Shown: piece by piece, positions 37,716-50,600 of the stretch
Layout: each line of letters begins with the position of its first letter
Position numbering within the stretch: position 1 is the first letter of the stretch
Source of the DNA: Branchiostoma floridae
Taxonomy: Eukaryota > Chordata > Leptocardii > Amphioxiformes > Branchiostomatidae
Direction: 5' to 3'
DNA length: 64,000 nucleotides
NCBI RefSeq assembly: GCF_000003815.2
Contig: NC_049981.1
Coordinates: forward strand, 24,173,982 to 24,237,981
Notes under the pieces: generated by a model
What the model was told of the DNA's origin: nothing
Databases searched by the model: none
What the model saw: only the letters and a program-made list of their open reading frames with translations
Position numbers and translations under genes: made by a program

Positions 37716-38350
37716 AAGTGTCCTTTTTTGGTCAAAAATTGGCCAAAAATCGCAAAAATAAGCATTTTGTTGCACTGTACACCAAAAGTGTTATTGAATT
37801 TATATGAAGGGATTATCAAGGCACATCTGTGTCAAATTTCAGCTCATTCGGTTGCAATACCAAGGTACAGGAGCCAAAAGTGTCCTTTTTTGGTCAAAAA
37901 TTGGTCAAAAAAACGCAAAAATAAGCATTTTGTTGTACTGTACACCAAAAGTGTTCTTAAATTTATATGGGGGCATTATCAAGGCACATCTCTGTCAAAT
38001 TTCAGCTCATTTGGTTGTAATACCAGGGTACAGGGGCCAAAAGTGTCCTTTTTTGGTCAAAAATTGGTCAAAAAATCGCAAAAATAAGCATTTTGTTGTA
38101 CTGTACACCAAAACTGATATTGAATCTATATGGGGGACTTATCAAGGCACATCTGTGCCAAATTTCAGCTCATTCGGTTATAATACCAGGGTACAGGGGG
38201 CCCAAATATACAGTTTTGGTCTTAAGATGACCAAAAAACCTTAATAAAATCATTTAAGAGACAGATATGGAAAAAATGAAAAAAATGCCCGAGGGTATTG
38301 GCCCACTCTACCCTTGTGCCAAATTTCAAGTCATTCGGTTGAGGAACAAC
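37600..38350 (+). repeat. Tandem array, about five units of 161-163 bp
   Basis: The motif CAAATTTCAG(C/G)TCATT recurs with unit starts at 37669, 37831, 37994, 38157 and 38318. Other shared words are TACCAGGGTACAGG, GTGTCCTTTTTTGGTCAAAA and TGTACACCAAAA. Because the period is about 162 bp (54 codons), the same frames stay open across units and create long artificial open frames. The array is satellite-like and has no recognisable protein. Confidence 0.9.
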
Positions 38351-38626
38351 GGAGATACCGTGTTCTGAAGATTTGACAGGAGAAAGAAACATTACGAATA
38401 CAATATATTTCACCATACCTATGGTATGGCTGAAATATAAAAACAATTATTATCCCATACAAGTGTAATGCAAAAGTACCCCGAATAGTGACTATAGATT
38501 AATGGCTTCTAGTAATAGCGTATCAACGGCGATACAATGCGACATTTTTGTTGAGATTCTTATTTAGGAATTGTCACGCAAACTTCATAGACGACAGTTA
38601 TGTGGTATTCGTGTCTTTTCAGACAG

Positions 38627-38640
38627 CCCCCCCCCCCCCC
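38627..38640. repeat. Poly-C run
   Basis: Fourteen C in intergenic DNA between synaptotagmins A and B. Confidence 0.9.
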
Positions 38641-40405
38641 ATCATAACAAAATCAGGTTTTTACACCATTAGGCTTACATTTCTTGATAGATTTCAATAT
38701 ATGAATTTCAAGAGATATCGCCTTCCAAAATACCACGTGATATGCCACCCTACCCAATGACCCATGACCCATGACAACAACCTGTCCAACCGCCCGCCTG
38801 AAACGCCCCCTGACCCAGTAGGAAGGAGACTGTGCAGAACCCACCCAGAACAATAGGCGACAGACAACATGTTAGTTTGTATTGATACATTTCTTCTCGG
38901 GGAAGGGGAGCTCGAGGGGATGGGCTTATAAATGTGTCCATGCTTCCGCCATTTTGGAAAAGTTTCTAGCTTCAAACTAAAGGTGAGTACGTTCTATATC
39001 TTACACACTTTTGCATGTGGTATCGATTGCCAACTATTGATATCAAATATCAGAATTCCTTTCAAAACTGTTAGAAAGGTAACAAACAATATGTCTAACA
39101 GAAGCCTTACAAGAATCGTACATCACAAATAGATTAAATTTCCTTTGTGTAGGGCATACAGGCGAGTTTCTAGAGTTATACATCTGTGTGAGTTGAACTT
39201 TAAAATACGTACCCACCAAATAGTGTATTATATAGGCTTAATTGTACATCTAAATGCGTTTATTTCACTACATACAGAATGAACATGACTACAAAAAGAC
39301 TGTGGATGCTTGAAACTTACCTAGTTGCCTGGGTAACTGCTATATTGATTATAACTGTTATAACTGATAAACAATGGTGATTTTGATCTAATTCATTCAT
39401 GATATGTTAAAAAGACGCCGACAGAAGATGGTAGTTTTTGATTTTACATGTCTTTTATATTTAGCCATCGGCATTAGCATTTGATATTAGTATTATGGTT
39501 TATTTTTATCCGTTATTTCATCTTTTTATTTCTTTGATAAATGGATTTCAATCTGTATCAAAATTAAACTCTTCATTACTTCAACCGCTTTTGATTTATT
39601 CTCGATACAGGTAATGAATCTTTGCGACGTATCAGTTTTATAAATTGTATGCAGCCAAATTGCATAAAATGGTAACGGGTAGGAGCTAAATTGTATAAAC
39701 TAAGAGGCTTAGCACATTTTATGACATGGAATGCATTGTGCTCAATATGTCGATACTGTCTGATCATTATCTTGATAGCTCCAGCAGCTGTACTGACTGT
39801 TTTTATTCCAAGTATTGTTTATTTATCAACTTCGACCAAAAAGCCAATGAGAGATAATCCTTAAGTGGAACATATGTGTTTACTTTGATGATAAAGATGC
39901 AGCATATGGTATGATAGAACTTAAAGAAGGCCAAACGTTTCTTTATATTGCAAACCAGTAAAACGCCACATGGCCTAGCACAGCAGGTTTGTATTGAAGC
40001 TGCATATCCCGACAATATTTATATGATCAATTCACATCTAAACTCTTATTCCTCAAACAAAGGACCGCCATTTAACGTCCTATCCGAAGGACGGCCATAA
40101 TCGTATATTATACAAATGGTCATTCAGTCATCTTCATTATCATGTTTAAACCTGGGTACTTTAAGCACTTCGTATATTCTGTTAACTTTCTGTCGTCTTT
40201 GTTTCGTAGGTGACACCATACAGTGTGCGGTGGTGTGGAATTGCAACTCTGTCAGCACTACAATAAGCTCATGATTCAATTTGGTATTCACGGTTGAAAA
40301 GACATGAAGACAACATACATTAAACTTTGGTTCAAATGTCCCATCATGTAAATACAACGTAATTATTAAAACATTTTTCATCGTAAAGTGAAATTTGACT
40401 TTCAT

Positions 40406-42778
40406 ATGGACAAAAGTGGCCCAAGAAGTAAAATAGAGACAGTGTCTTCCATGATGGTAGACAAAGATGAAGTCTCTTTTCGTCATGAAAGCTCGAATAA
40501 AGTCTATGAAACAAATTATGAGCTTGCAACTAACGCAACTGCCATAATAGTTGGCAAGAAGGAAGACACTGAAAGTGCCCTACCGACTGTAATCGTCTCT
40601 CTTATTCTACTGGCACTCCTGGTGAACATTGTGGCCATCACAACTTACTATATCTACAAAATGTGCAAGAGAAGGAAGGAAAAGAAACTGCGGGAAGAAA
40701 TGGTGGTTGTTGACGGGACAAACCCTGACTTTGAAGACCACATCGTACAAAGTGAAGCCCTTTTGTCAGGCGGCTACAACACGACTGATAACGAATCCAT
40801 GACGAGCGATCCGAACATTCGACGGAACCCTCCAAAAAGGACCAACTCGCGAAGCATGAGCGCTCCTTCGTTGTTCCGAAAAGTGTCCCGACAAGCCAGC
40901 CTCGAAGCGAAGTACTTCGATCTCGGGCAGCTCGACTTCGCCGTCCAACACAAGGTAGAAGAAAAACAGCTGGAGGTTTACCTCATCAAAGCCGAACGCC
41001 TTACCCCAAGGACAAGTAAAGAACTCCGCGATCCTTACGTCATCGTCAAACTCTTACCGGATATAGGAAGACGGAAGCAATCCAAGATCATCCTGGATGA
41101 TCTTCATCCTGATTTTGACGAGATGTTTACATTTGACATTGACGGAGAGGATATCCGTACGCTGACCTTGAAGTTCCACGTGATGGACGCTGGCGGGAAG
41201 CGGAAACGCAGACAGGAGATTGGTCACGTGACGTTTCCTCTAGCAGGGAACGATTGGAGCGTTCAACAGGAGTTCTGGATGAACATAGTCAAGATGGATC
41301 CTCGTATCAAGGTATTCGTGATCACTTCATTTTAGGCCATGGCTTGGTATCCTTTCTGAAAAAGATTGACGAACTGATTGACAAAATAATTGGAAACCTG
41401 GACCCAATATTTGAGTCATTGCCATTGAATGAGAAATGCACTTTGACGTCACGTTATGCAGAATTGACACGAGAAGTTAATCTCCAAGTAGATCCTACGG
41501 TGCCATAAGATAGTATCAAAGCTGGCCAAGGAGTATAGCCGGCCGAAGGGAGTCAAACGGGCACCGGGCTACGATAGGTTTGCTACTACATTACGCCACC
41601 GTGGATCTGCTTGGAGATTAATGAGAAGTTGTAGTGCGCTAATGGCACCCTGTCTCTTATAATAGGTGGTTTGAAGGGTCTGGTTTATATCACAAGACAA
41701 TATGGTTGAGGTAAAATCGCAAAACCTAATAGCAACAATTATATTTCACCAAAAAATAGATCACATTGATCGTAAGTCTTAGTTTTAGTTTTCAATCAAA
41801 TTGTGACAGAACACTCGCTGGCATGGATATAAGGCAGTCTTGTCCCATAAAGTTAAGCTGAGTGTTGTAGACTATGTCCGACTATCTCACGAAGGTCGTA
41901 GATGGCGATCAAACGACGGTTTTCCACCGAATGTGATGATTTTTCCGGCAGGTGAAAGCCTCCGAGGTGGATGTTCTGGAGGCAGACCGGGGTGAGATGT
42001 TGTTGAGCCTGACGCACAAGCCGAACTCCCGGGTCCTGACGGTGGTGGTGGAGGAGGTCAACAACGTGGACCCGGAGAGAGACCTGTCCGATCCGGTCTT
42101 CATGCCGGGAAGGAAGAAGAAACACCAGGCTTCAAGCAAAGGTACAGCGTTTGAGTAGACAAATTTCTACTTTGGCATTAGATCAACAGGTTGGATGATC
42201 GATTTGGCTTGCAAATGATGGCAGTTGGACACAGAAGGCACACATCTATATTTAATAAATATTTGCATAAGTCATTTCACTCACTCAACGTAAAATGAAC
42301 AAATGCATGTAACTAAGTTTTTTTCTATTAATCTGTAATGGCAAAAACATTTTTTTCCACCAGCGGCCCTTTTTGTGAAGATCAGGATGACTGAAGGAAG
42401 CAGAAAGGTGAAGTCGGTGAAGACGTCTCAGAAAGTCGGCACCACAAATCCCAAGTTTAAGGAAACCTTTACGTTTGACGTCTCCAAGTGTGACCTTGCT
42501 GAGGTGTGTAACTGTTGGATAAAATCCTACCCATTTATTGTATTTTTTGACGTTTCTGAAAGATTGATAACCATATACCTGTGTATTTGCGACATTATGT
42601 CCACTACTCATTACAAACATGTTCCCTTCAGGTTGGACTGAAGGTCATGGTTAAGAAGAAGGAGCTATTCCTGCAAGACACCCTTGGAAGGCTGGTTATA
42701 GGGTACCCATGTGGAGCGTTAACAGAACACCTGCATTCCCCTGACTCCCCCGAACCTACGTGGTATCGCCTGGAATAA
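40406..42778 (+). CDS. Synaptotagmin-like protein B (tandem copy 2)
   Basis: Exons 40406-41311, 41952-42141, 42364-42503 and 42632-42778 join in phases 0, 1, 0 to give 460 residues. The start is the first ATG in frame. About 58 residues precede the TM segment (TVIVSLILLALLVNIVAITT) and include an N-glycosylation sequon (NAT), giving the classical synaptotagmin topology with a lumenal N-terminus. A basic KMCKRRKEKK follows. A Ser/Arg-rich linker (RTNSRSMSAPSLFRKVSRQ) with likely phosphorylation sites leads to C2A (about residues 173-295) and C2B (about 320-455). C2A keeps one loop-1 Asp (RDPYVIVKLLPD) and one loop-3 Asp (VMDAGGKR), so full Ca2+ coordination is unlikely. It ends in WYRLE. The last two exons have exactly the same lengths (140 and 147 bp) as in copy A, showing a tandem duplication. 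Confidence 0.87.
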
Positions 42779-42779
42779 A
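42774..42779 (+). terminator. AATAAA overlapping the synaptotagmin B stop codon
   Basis: The hexamer spans the TAA stop at 42776-42778. It is more likely a coincidence of stop context than the used polyadenylation signal, since it would leave a very short 3' UTR. No clearly better signal was pinned down. Confidence 0.2.
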
Positions 42780-43756
42780 CGCTAAAGTCTGTCCAACATT
42801 TGTTATTGTCTTCCTGTTTCTACTAGCTGTGTTACATTAAAAATTTAAACACAATGCTTCTATAGTTTTGAAGAGTATACTCTATTTACTTCTCATAATT
42901 TGATTTTTAGATTACATCGGATGAACATTACAAATGCACATAGAAACTTACATAAGAGAACTGCTGGCCAGGGTATTGAGATGTATAAGGTCTTTGTTTA
43001 CTATTGTTGGGATATAGATGCGATAGGAAATCATGTTCCATAGTTATATTTCTTAAACTATTATTAATTTATTTATAGTATTTATGCTGCTGTGTACAAA
43101 TGTGGTCTAGACAGTTGGGTTGTTGCAAAACTGATTCTTACATCAAACTCGCTGCTATTTGTAAAGGTTTAAAAAGTACAATATTGTTTGATGAGCCAGA
43201 TGTAAAAATCTATGGTGTAACTGATTTCAAGTGAAATTGTCATTGTGGTTTGCTTCTCAAACCGTGCTATGTTATAGAAGTAAAGCTTCGGTTGCAGTAA
43301 AAACGATCATGACATATTGTGATGTTTTTGTTTACTTTCTTGTTTGGTTGCTTCATTTCTTTTCGATGCAAACTTCGTGAGGGGTTTATGCCCTTTGGGA
43401 GAACAAAAATATGTATACTTTCCACCTAAGTCAAATGGGATGGCGCCTTTACACATTATACAGGTACGTACATGTATTTGTAACCCTGAAAGGGCGATGG
43501 ATGCCACCTGTAACGGCACTGTAAGTCATCTCCGCATATCATCTAAACACAGTCACCCACAGTCATCACAGCACCCAGGCACAGCCATCTCTTTGTACAG
43601 ATCAGAGTTATATAAGTAATTCTTTCCTAGAGTGTCCCACCTTTACAGACAAAAAATATGTAAAGTCTACATGCTGCAAACCATTACAGCGCCCCTTTGA
43701 CTGCGCTTATAATGATTTGGGGGTAGTACTAGATAGTTTTCATCTAATTTAAAGGA

Positions 43757-43770
43757 ACACACACACACAA

Positions 43771-43801
<31 letters not shown>

Positions 43802-43890
43802 CACACACACATACACACACACATACACATACATACAGTTAACACACACACACACATACAAATACACACACAAATCGCACACACAAACAA
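43757..43890. repeat. Imperfect (CA)n microsatellite
   Basis: About 134 bp of CA repeat interrupted by CAAA, CATA and similar units, with looser CA-rich sequence continuing to about 44270. Confidence 0.9.
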
Positions 43891-44952
43891 CTCAAAGTAC
43901 ACATACATGCAAACATGCACACAGACAGGCATCCTCATGCAAAGACAATGCGTGGCCGTTTGTACGTCAATCGACGAGGACCGCTTTCGTCATCTATGTC
44001 GTCCACCACTGATTCAGCTTGTCATATGGGTTTGCATTTGGCTTTACAGCCCTATCCTCGCTCTGAAATAAACGCATACAAACAAACTGATGAAAACCCT
44101 TACATGCACACATGCACGCGCAAGCACGAACAAGCATAAAACACAGATAAAAACACAACTTTACACATTAGCAAAAACATTTCAAACTCACATGTATACA
44201 CACATAGTCATACATACGCACAGAAAATACACAGTATAAAATACAAACTCAAACACAGAAAATTCTGTGCATTAAAACAATGGTCGGAAATCATCAAGGC
44301 CCTATCAAATCATCTGCCCAAGGCACCATCTCTATCAACTCTAAATCCCATTCAATTGTGTCACAAATTTCTACCGGAATTTCCACATTCCAACAGATGC
44401 TATGTGGTACATGGAATGAAATACTCACTACAGCAGGTGGTGGTATCGGTAAACGCTGCATTGAGGTATGTTAGCATTTTGAAACCAATTGACTGACAGT
44501 TTTATGCTAGCGCTAGTTGATTTAACTAAATGACTAACTTTTTTAAAACCTCGAAGAACTCGTTTTCAGTACTTTTAAAAACATTTAGGAGGCGCTTTAG
44601 GGCAAAACGAGTTCCTGTTAAAATCGACACGACAGCTGGTGCAATATATGCTTCCAAGAATCTATAACTCCTTCATAGATGAATCTAAGACAGGATCTCT
44701 TGTTTGTATACTCGTAGAAGTCCACAGGAAGTCGCGTTTACCGCACGATATAGTAAGATAAGCCCAACAAAGTGCTACATGTAGTTGCCTTGATTGGGTT
44801 ACTGAAGGGTGGTCTTCCCTGCAATTAACGTGTTTTCCGCTATACAAGCTATAATTAAATGTATCAATTATACCAATTATATATGTGTTAATGGTTTCAG
44901 AATACCCTGTTTTCATCCAATACGGTTAGGTGGGGAGGGGGGGGGGGGGGTC

Positions 44953-45486
44953 GCGTATATTTACAAGTCCGTATGAGATCCGTACGATATGTTGTCAACA
45001 TGCAGCCTTACGCCCAACATTTTGAATTTTTTTACTGAATTGAATTATACGTCAAGTGAATCTGGGGTATGAAGTACGGCATAAGCGCATCCATTCCGCA
45101 CGAAGTGCACATGCAGTGTGCAACAATATGTGTACGTGTGTCTTGTCGCAAATAGCTACGTATTCTGAGCACGTTATGTACACGCTGCTCAGATCTCATG
45201 CCGTGATATTGGCGTACTACCGCGTATAAAGCACAAACATATAACGTATTCATACCACCCTCGATTGACGTGGGACCAATAAACTGCCCATTCTATAAAG
45301 TTTACGATGCGTAACTGTGTACGTACGATGGTTTTGTACATGTTCAAAACTACCAGTTGCACCCTGCGTTTGCATGCGTACCAAAAACGATTGAAATGCG
45401 TATGTGGGGTCGGTATTGTGCGCACGACTGCGTATGGATAAATGTCAATACGGATCTGGAGCTGATACGGAGTCAAAAATATACGC
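44953..45486. mobile_element. MITE-like element with about 35-bp terminal inverted repeats
   Basis: The left end GCGTATAT...CCGTATGAGATCCGTA (44953-44985) is the reverse complement of the right end, TACGGATCT...GATACGGA...ATATACGC (45449-45486), with a small insertion. The interior is rich in GTACG/CGTAT/GCACG words unlike the surroundings. No transposase frame is present. The element abuts a run of 14 G (44937-44950). Confidence 0.6.
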
Positions 45487-47676
45487 ACATCATTTTTGTG
45501 AAGATTCAGCGCAAATGCAGTCCTCAGAAACAGAGTTTAAGGACTTCATTAATCTATCAACATGATTGTAAGAGGACGTCAACTTTTTATTCATTCCATG
45601 TCCCACATTAATGTCAAGTTCAGAATATGCTAGGGTTGGTCTTTAAGGTACAAATTAAACTTAAGGACAATTACCTACTTTTAATTAAACATTTGTTGGA
45701 TTTATATGCGAGGTTTTAAACTAAATCTCGCATTTTCTGTACATGATTCAATAGTTCAGCATTGTGCTCTGCGTGTACCGATTGAGTAAGTACATGTAGT
45801 AATCACAAGGGAAGCCCCATCCAAAAGACGTCATCCTACATTGTTTGCAAGTTTTCGCGCCCTTTTTTTTGTGGACCTTTCCCGTGCAATTATTTATATC
45901 TGTTCACACCGCCGGCATGTGAGAAGCAGTCGGACAGGCTCACCTAGGGTGCGTGCCGGGTCGGGGTCAATCAGCCGCCATTTTAAAGACAAGCTCAGAT
46001 GAAACATATGCCTAGAATTCCACCAAAATTATGATCATACTAGCAGCAGTTATGTAAACTTATGACTATTCTGCCATTTTTTTAGGGGAAGAATTAATAC
46101 CATGTGGCAGAAAACGAGGTAAGGCTAAGATTATTGTTTTCTTAAAGTTAATCTGTCACAACCAAGGCGTGTCCAAATTAAGACAATTGTCAATTTCGTT
46201 AAACAAAAGCAATGAAATGATAACAACACGTGCCTGCGTAAATCATATCTGTTTTGTATCACGTTAGCAGGAGTTAAACATTTTAAGAGTGCTTTGTTAT
46301 TTAACAACGATTCAAAACTTACGAACTACAAACAATGGTAAAACATTTTTAGAATTATAAAAATGATTTTTACAACACTTGTCATAACACTTCAATAAGT
46401 TAAGATAAAATCGGCATAAAACAATGTTATATATGAAACATCAAAATCTATTAACAGCAGCAGTTAAATAAACCATGAGCTTTGTGGGCTAGAATGAAAG
46501 ACATGTTATGTCGGGTTGTTTTGGTGGCCACACTCCCACATTCCGGCGCAGGTTGTAGGGACTCTACAACTGAAACTGTCTGCATCATATATGGTGTGTA
46601 AATAGTGCATGGTGTATTTTGGAGGTGTGTAGTGGTATTACTTTTATTACTCCGTTATATATAGTATACAGCAAATTAGTACCTACAATGTTCGATGAAG
46701 TAGAATATAGATCAAAGTAGAAGAAAGAGGAAAGGATAAGACGGAGACTGAGGCACTTTTAAGACACACGTAACATACTGATTTCCTCTCTTCGTACACT
46801 GGATGGACACAGACAGTTTCTTGATTATTGGCCTCCAAAATACCATCACAAGCTTAAGCTAATGTTTGTTCTAACCACTTCTGACTAAGAGTTCTATTCA
46901 AACCTGCCAAGGAAAAATGAGTATCACATATCAACACATTTGTGAGGTTTACAATTATAGAGAAATTCGCGCAATGATTTCCATTTTGGTTTATAAACGT
47001 TCTCGTATTTGTCATGTTTTATGCCAGTCGATAAAAGTTGCTGGTGTTACCACAAAAATTTATAGTCTTGAGTGATATTGGGTTCTTTCTTGTTGGTAAC
47101 TATAACGGCCGAGAAGGTAGGCATAAATTCATTTTTGTGAAACAAAACATGAGTACCACATATACACTCATTTGTGATGTTTACATTGATAGACAAACAA
47201 AACACACAAAAATGGGAGTGGCTCTTAATTACCAACAATATACCCCCTATTATTGGTCATGACAAAGTAAGAGCAAATAATCATTACTTTTATCTCCCCC
47301 ACTTATTTTGATGATCATGTTTGGACAAATAGAATGAAGACAACTTGATTGAATTGTCTTGGATGTCGGCTTTTGGGGAGGGAACGCATTTACTTGTCGA
47401 CCTATCTACCTAGCTAATTCATTACCTTCTAGGCTTGCATGTGTTGTGGGTGGTTTTGATTGTGTGGTCGTGGTCAACACAACTCGAAGGTAAGTGGATG
47501 CAAAGCTCTGACATTTGTTATCGAGGTGGGTATGCACAAAACTAAGGATAAATTTGATAGCGGAGTCATGGTGCCTTTCAATGCTTTGCACTGCAACAGA
47601 GATTTAATATACTTCTGCCGTGTTTGTTACAGACTAGATGTATTGAGAATGGTCGGAGAGTCGTCCTAACTGTACC

Positions 47677-50600
47677 ATGGAGACGTGGGCGATAGTCCTG
47701 ATCGTGGTGGTGTGTGCCATCGTGGGACAGGTGCTGCTCGGCTTAGCTGTGTGGTGCTGTGTAACCCACTGCCGCAAGAAGAGGGCGGTCACCTTTAAGA
47801 AGAAACTTCTGAAAGATGACGAGGAAGACAAACATTTTGAGGAGTACCAAGAATGGGAGTCAGCGACTCCGCGAAAGGTAAGGGTGAATGTTAGGATCTT
47901 AACCAGTTTCCATGTTTTACGACATCTTGTACATTTTTCTGGCAGTGCACTTTTTAACGATTCGATACCGAAAGAAGTAATGAATAGGATTTTCTTGTCG
48001 TAATATACGAGACTAAGTACTAATATGTGAAGTTCTGTTAGAAATATGCAAACTGTCAGATGTTGATTTGATTTATGTTTGCAAAGAAGGTAAACAGATA
48101 TGAAAGTATGTGCAAATGAGGATCTAAAATGATAAATATTGCTGAATCTTGAAACTCCTTATAATATTATCATAGAAGAGGTATCTCGAGATAAGATAGT
48201 TAAAAACACGTTTGAATGGTTAAGACGAATAAAGTATGTTTATTGGAACAGAAAATCTCTGCAACAGTTACGTAACAGGGCATGCCCCATTTCGAGCTCT
48301 GTTGACTGTCACAAAACACAACACCTCGCAGAGCATTTTGGGTAATCACCCATCATGACACTGTGTCGTGAAGCCACAGAATCAAATAAGATATAGTGTA
48401 GAAGGGATGTTTCTTAACATTATCATGTTCTCATTTCCTTGCAAAAACAACAACAACAACAACTTGTTAAGCGTTGTTTGATAGAGCTCTTGTTTTTGTT
48501 AATAGCAGAAAGCTGATTCTATCTTTGAACATTGTACTGTAATTATTACAGAAATCTGTACGCTAAGAGCCTGAATCATGATAACCATTGCAGGACATTA
48601 AATGTTTGATTATCAAAATACGATTGTAGAAGATCTATCTTGAAGAAGACGAAGTGTGTGTGCATCAGTGCATGACAGCTCCGGTGTTAGACAATACGCT
48701 CTAAGCCCGCTGTCCTGTGCGCATTCCATCGTGACTAACAAAACCGGCTGCGCTAGCTGTCTGTGTTCCACTGGTGTCCATTTTTGTAGAAGAGGGCGCA
48801 GCCGTTATTACACCTGTCGTGCAATCGTGAAACTTTGGCCATTACGAGAAAAACATTTGACTTTTTGAACCGGTCCTTGTGATCAGTAAGTGAAAAAAGT
48901 TCATCTTAAGGGTGTCTTAGGAAGTTTGTATAGTTTTTAAGGCTTCGAGAGAGTTGCGAATTTAACACAACAACGAGCGTGCATGTTCTCATTTTGAGAC
49001 CTCGCAGCATAATAGAACCTTCTGGTCTCTACACGGAAACCTTAACTTAATGTATAATTCGTAAATTATTCGAACTGTGTAGTGGACTAATTATCTGCGT
49101 TCTTGTTGTCTGTACAGCTGTCTTCAACATCCTTACAGCAGCGGCCTCCACCAGAGAAGCCGCCGATCATTGTCTCGGACCCTGTGCACGTCCAACCCCC
49201 GACGAAAAACTACGCCAGCCCACCAGCTGTCATCCCCACTAAACAAGGTCCCGTGGAACTCGAGAAATACCTCCTCGGCATGGACGACCTGGACTCCGGC
49301 AGCGAGGGGGGAGATGCCGTCTCCGAGACGACTCAAGACTCCATGGCGTTCTCAGGAAACTTGGGCTTCAAGCTGGTGTACAGAAAAGTGAAAGAGGAGC
49401 TGGTGGTGACAATACAGAAAGCCACCGGCCTCCCGACAAGATGCAAGAACCCGTACGTGTCAGTGGTTCTACTGCCCGACATGAAAACCCGCTACCTCAC
49501 CAAAGTGCAGAAGCACGCGACCGACCCGGAGTTCAACGAAATCTTCATCTTCCCCATCAAGGAGGCCGAGCTGCAGTCTAGGACTCTGCGTTTTGACATT
49601 ATGAACATGGGAGGAAAGTTCTCGAAAAACAAACTCATGGGGACAGTGCTGTATCCTTTCGAGGGAAGGGATATTTCTTCATTCGCCGACGATAGCGATG
49701 GAGGAGTATCAGAGGACCTGTCGGCAAAACACCTTCCAGTAAGATTGTTTTATCATATATTAAATACATCAGACTGTAAAAAATTACATAATGCGCTGAA
49801 GAAAAATGAGCCAGTGTATAAATTTTCACATATTTTGAAATGAATAGTATGTTTGAGCTCAAACAGTCTCAGCTTAGACAACTCAGTAGCGAATTCCACA
49901 GGTGTAATTATCCGACAATGTGTATCATGGATTGATTGATCGATCTTCAAGGATTTTGTTTTATGATATATGCAATGATGTCTATGTAAAGACTATTCAA
50001 CATTGTTGCTGAGTCATTTGAATGAAATACCTCATGATAGAGGTAGACGAAATAAATTACAAAATAGCAAGAAAACAACACCAAAACTGCAATTTGACAG
50101 CTTGTCCCTTATTGGTCGCCTTGGGGGAAGGTGGAGAGACTTTTATCTAAAGAAGAGGAAAAAAAGTTTGGAAAATTCAGAAAGATATAGCTTGAAAATA
50201 TAGCATGATCTAACCACATTAGACAACAGAAAGAAAGAAAACGAATCAAGGAGGGGATCGGGGAGAAATTTTTGCTTGAAATGTTTACGGTTAAAGCTGA
50301 CGAACCGGCCAAAGACAAAATTGAAGGATCAAGCTCAGCACGTGCACCGTCCTTGTATTAGGACAGTAAAATCAAAAGTTTTCACTTTTGTACAGAGAAA
50401 GAACAGTCCGAAAAGGGAAAAGATTAAGACTCTTGGCTATTGACATAACCTCTGTTTTAAACACCTTTAGTATTACACAAACTGATGCTTCAATTATTTC
50501 ATTTCTTCAATGTCTTGAGGGTATCAAAACTCGTATCTTATCGTATACGATAACGAGGTTATCGTATCAAAAATAAGATTTAACACACTGTTCTTTTTTC

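Larger units (their letters stand above)
34625..40405. other. Intergenic DNA between synaptotagmins A and B
   Basis: It holds the A 3' UTR with a polyadenylation signal, a hairpin (35395-35443), a duplicated block and 162-bp tandem array (about 36480-38350) and a poly-C run. No gene is recognised; the long open frames at 37470-38244 arise from the tandem array. Confidence 0.6.
42779..47676. other. Intergenic DNA between synaptotagmins B and C
   Basis: No gene is recognised. It contains a long imperfect CA repeat (43757-43890) and a MITE-like element (44953-45486) next to a poly-G run (44937-44950). The remainder is AT-rich sequence with scattered chance open frames. Confidence 0.55.

Noticed and set aside
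37470-38244. Two long overlapping open frames with repeating peptides
   Set aside because: They arise from the 162-bp tandem array, whose period keeps frames open; there is no family similarity.
43667-43938. Cys/Val-rich open frames on the - strand
   Set aside because: They are translations of the CA/GT microsatellite.
49739-49843. Read-through of synaptotagmin C exon 2 to a stop at 49843
   Set aside because: A GTAAGA donor at 49739 joins in phase to the C2B exon at 50684, and A and B have the same exon boundary.
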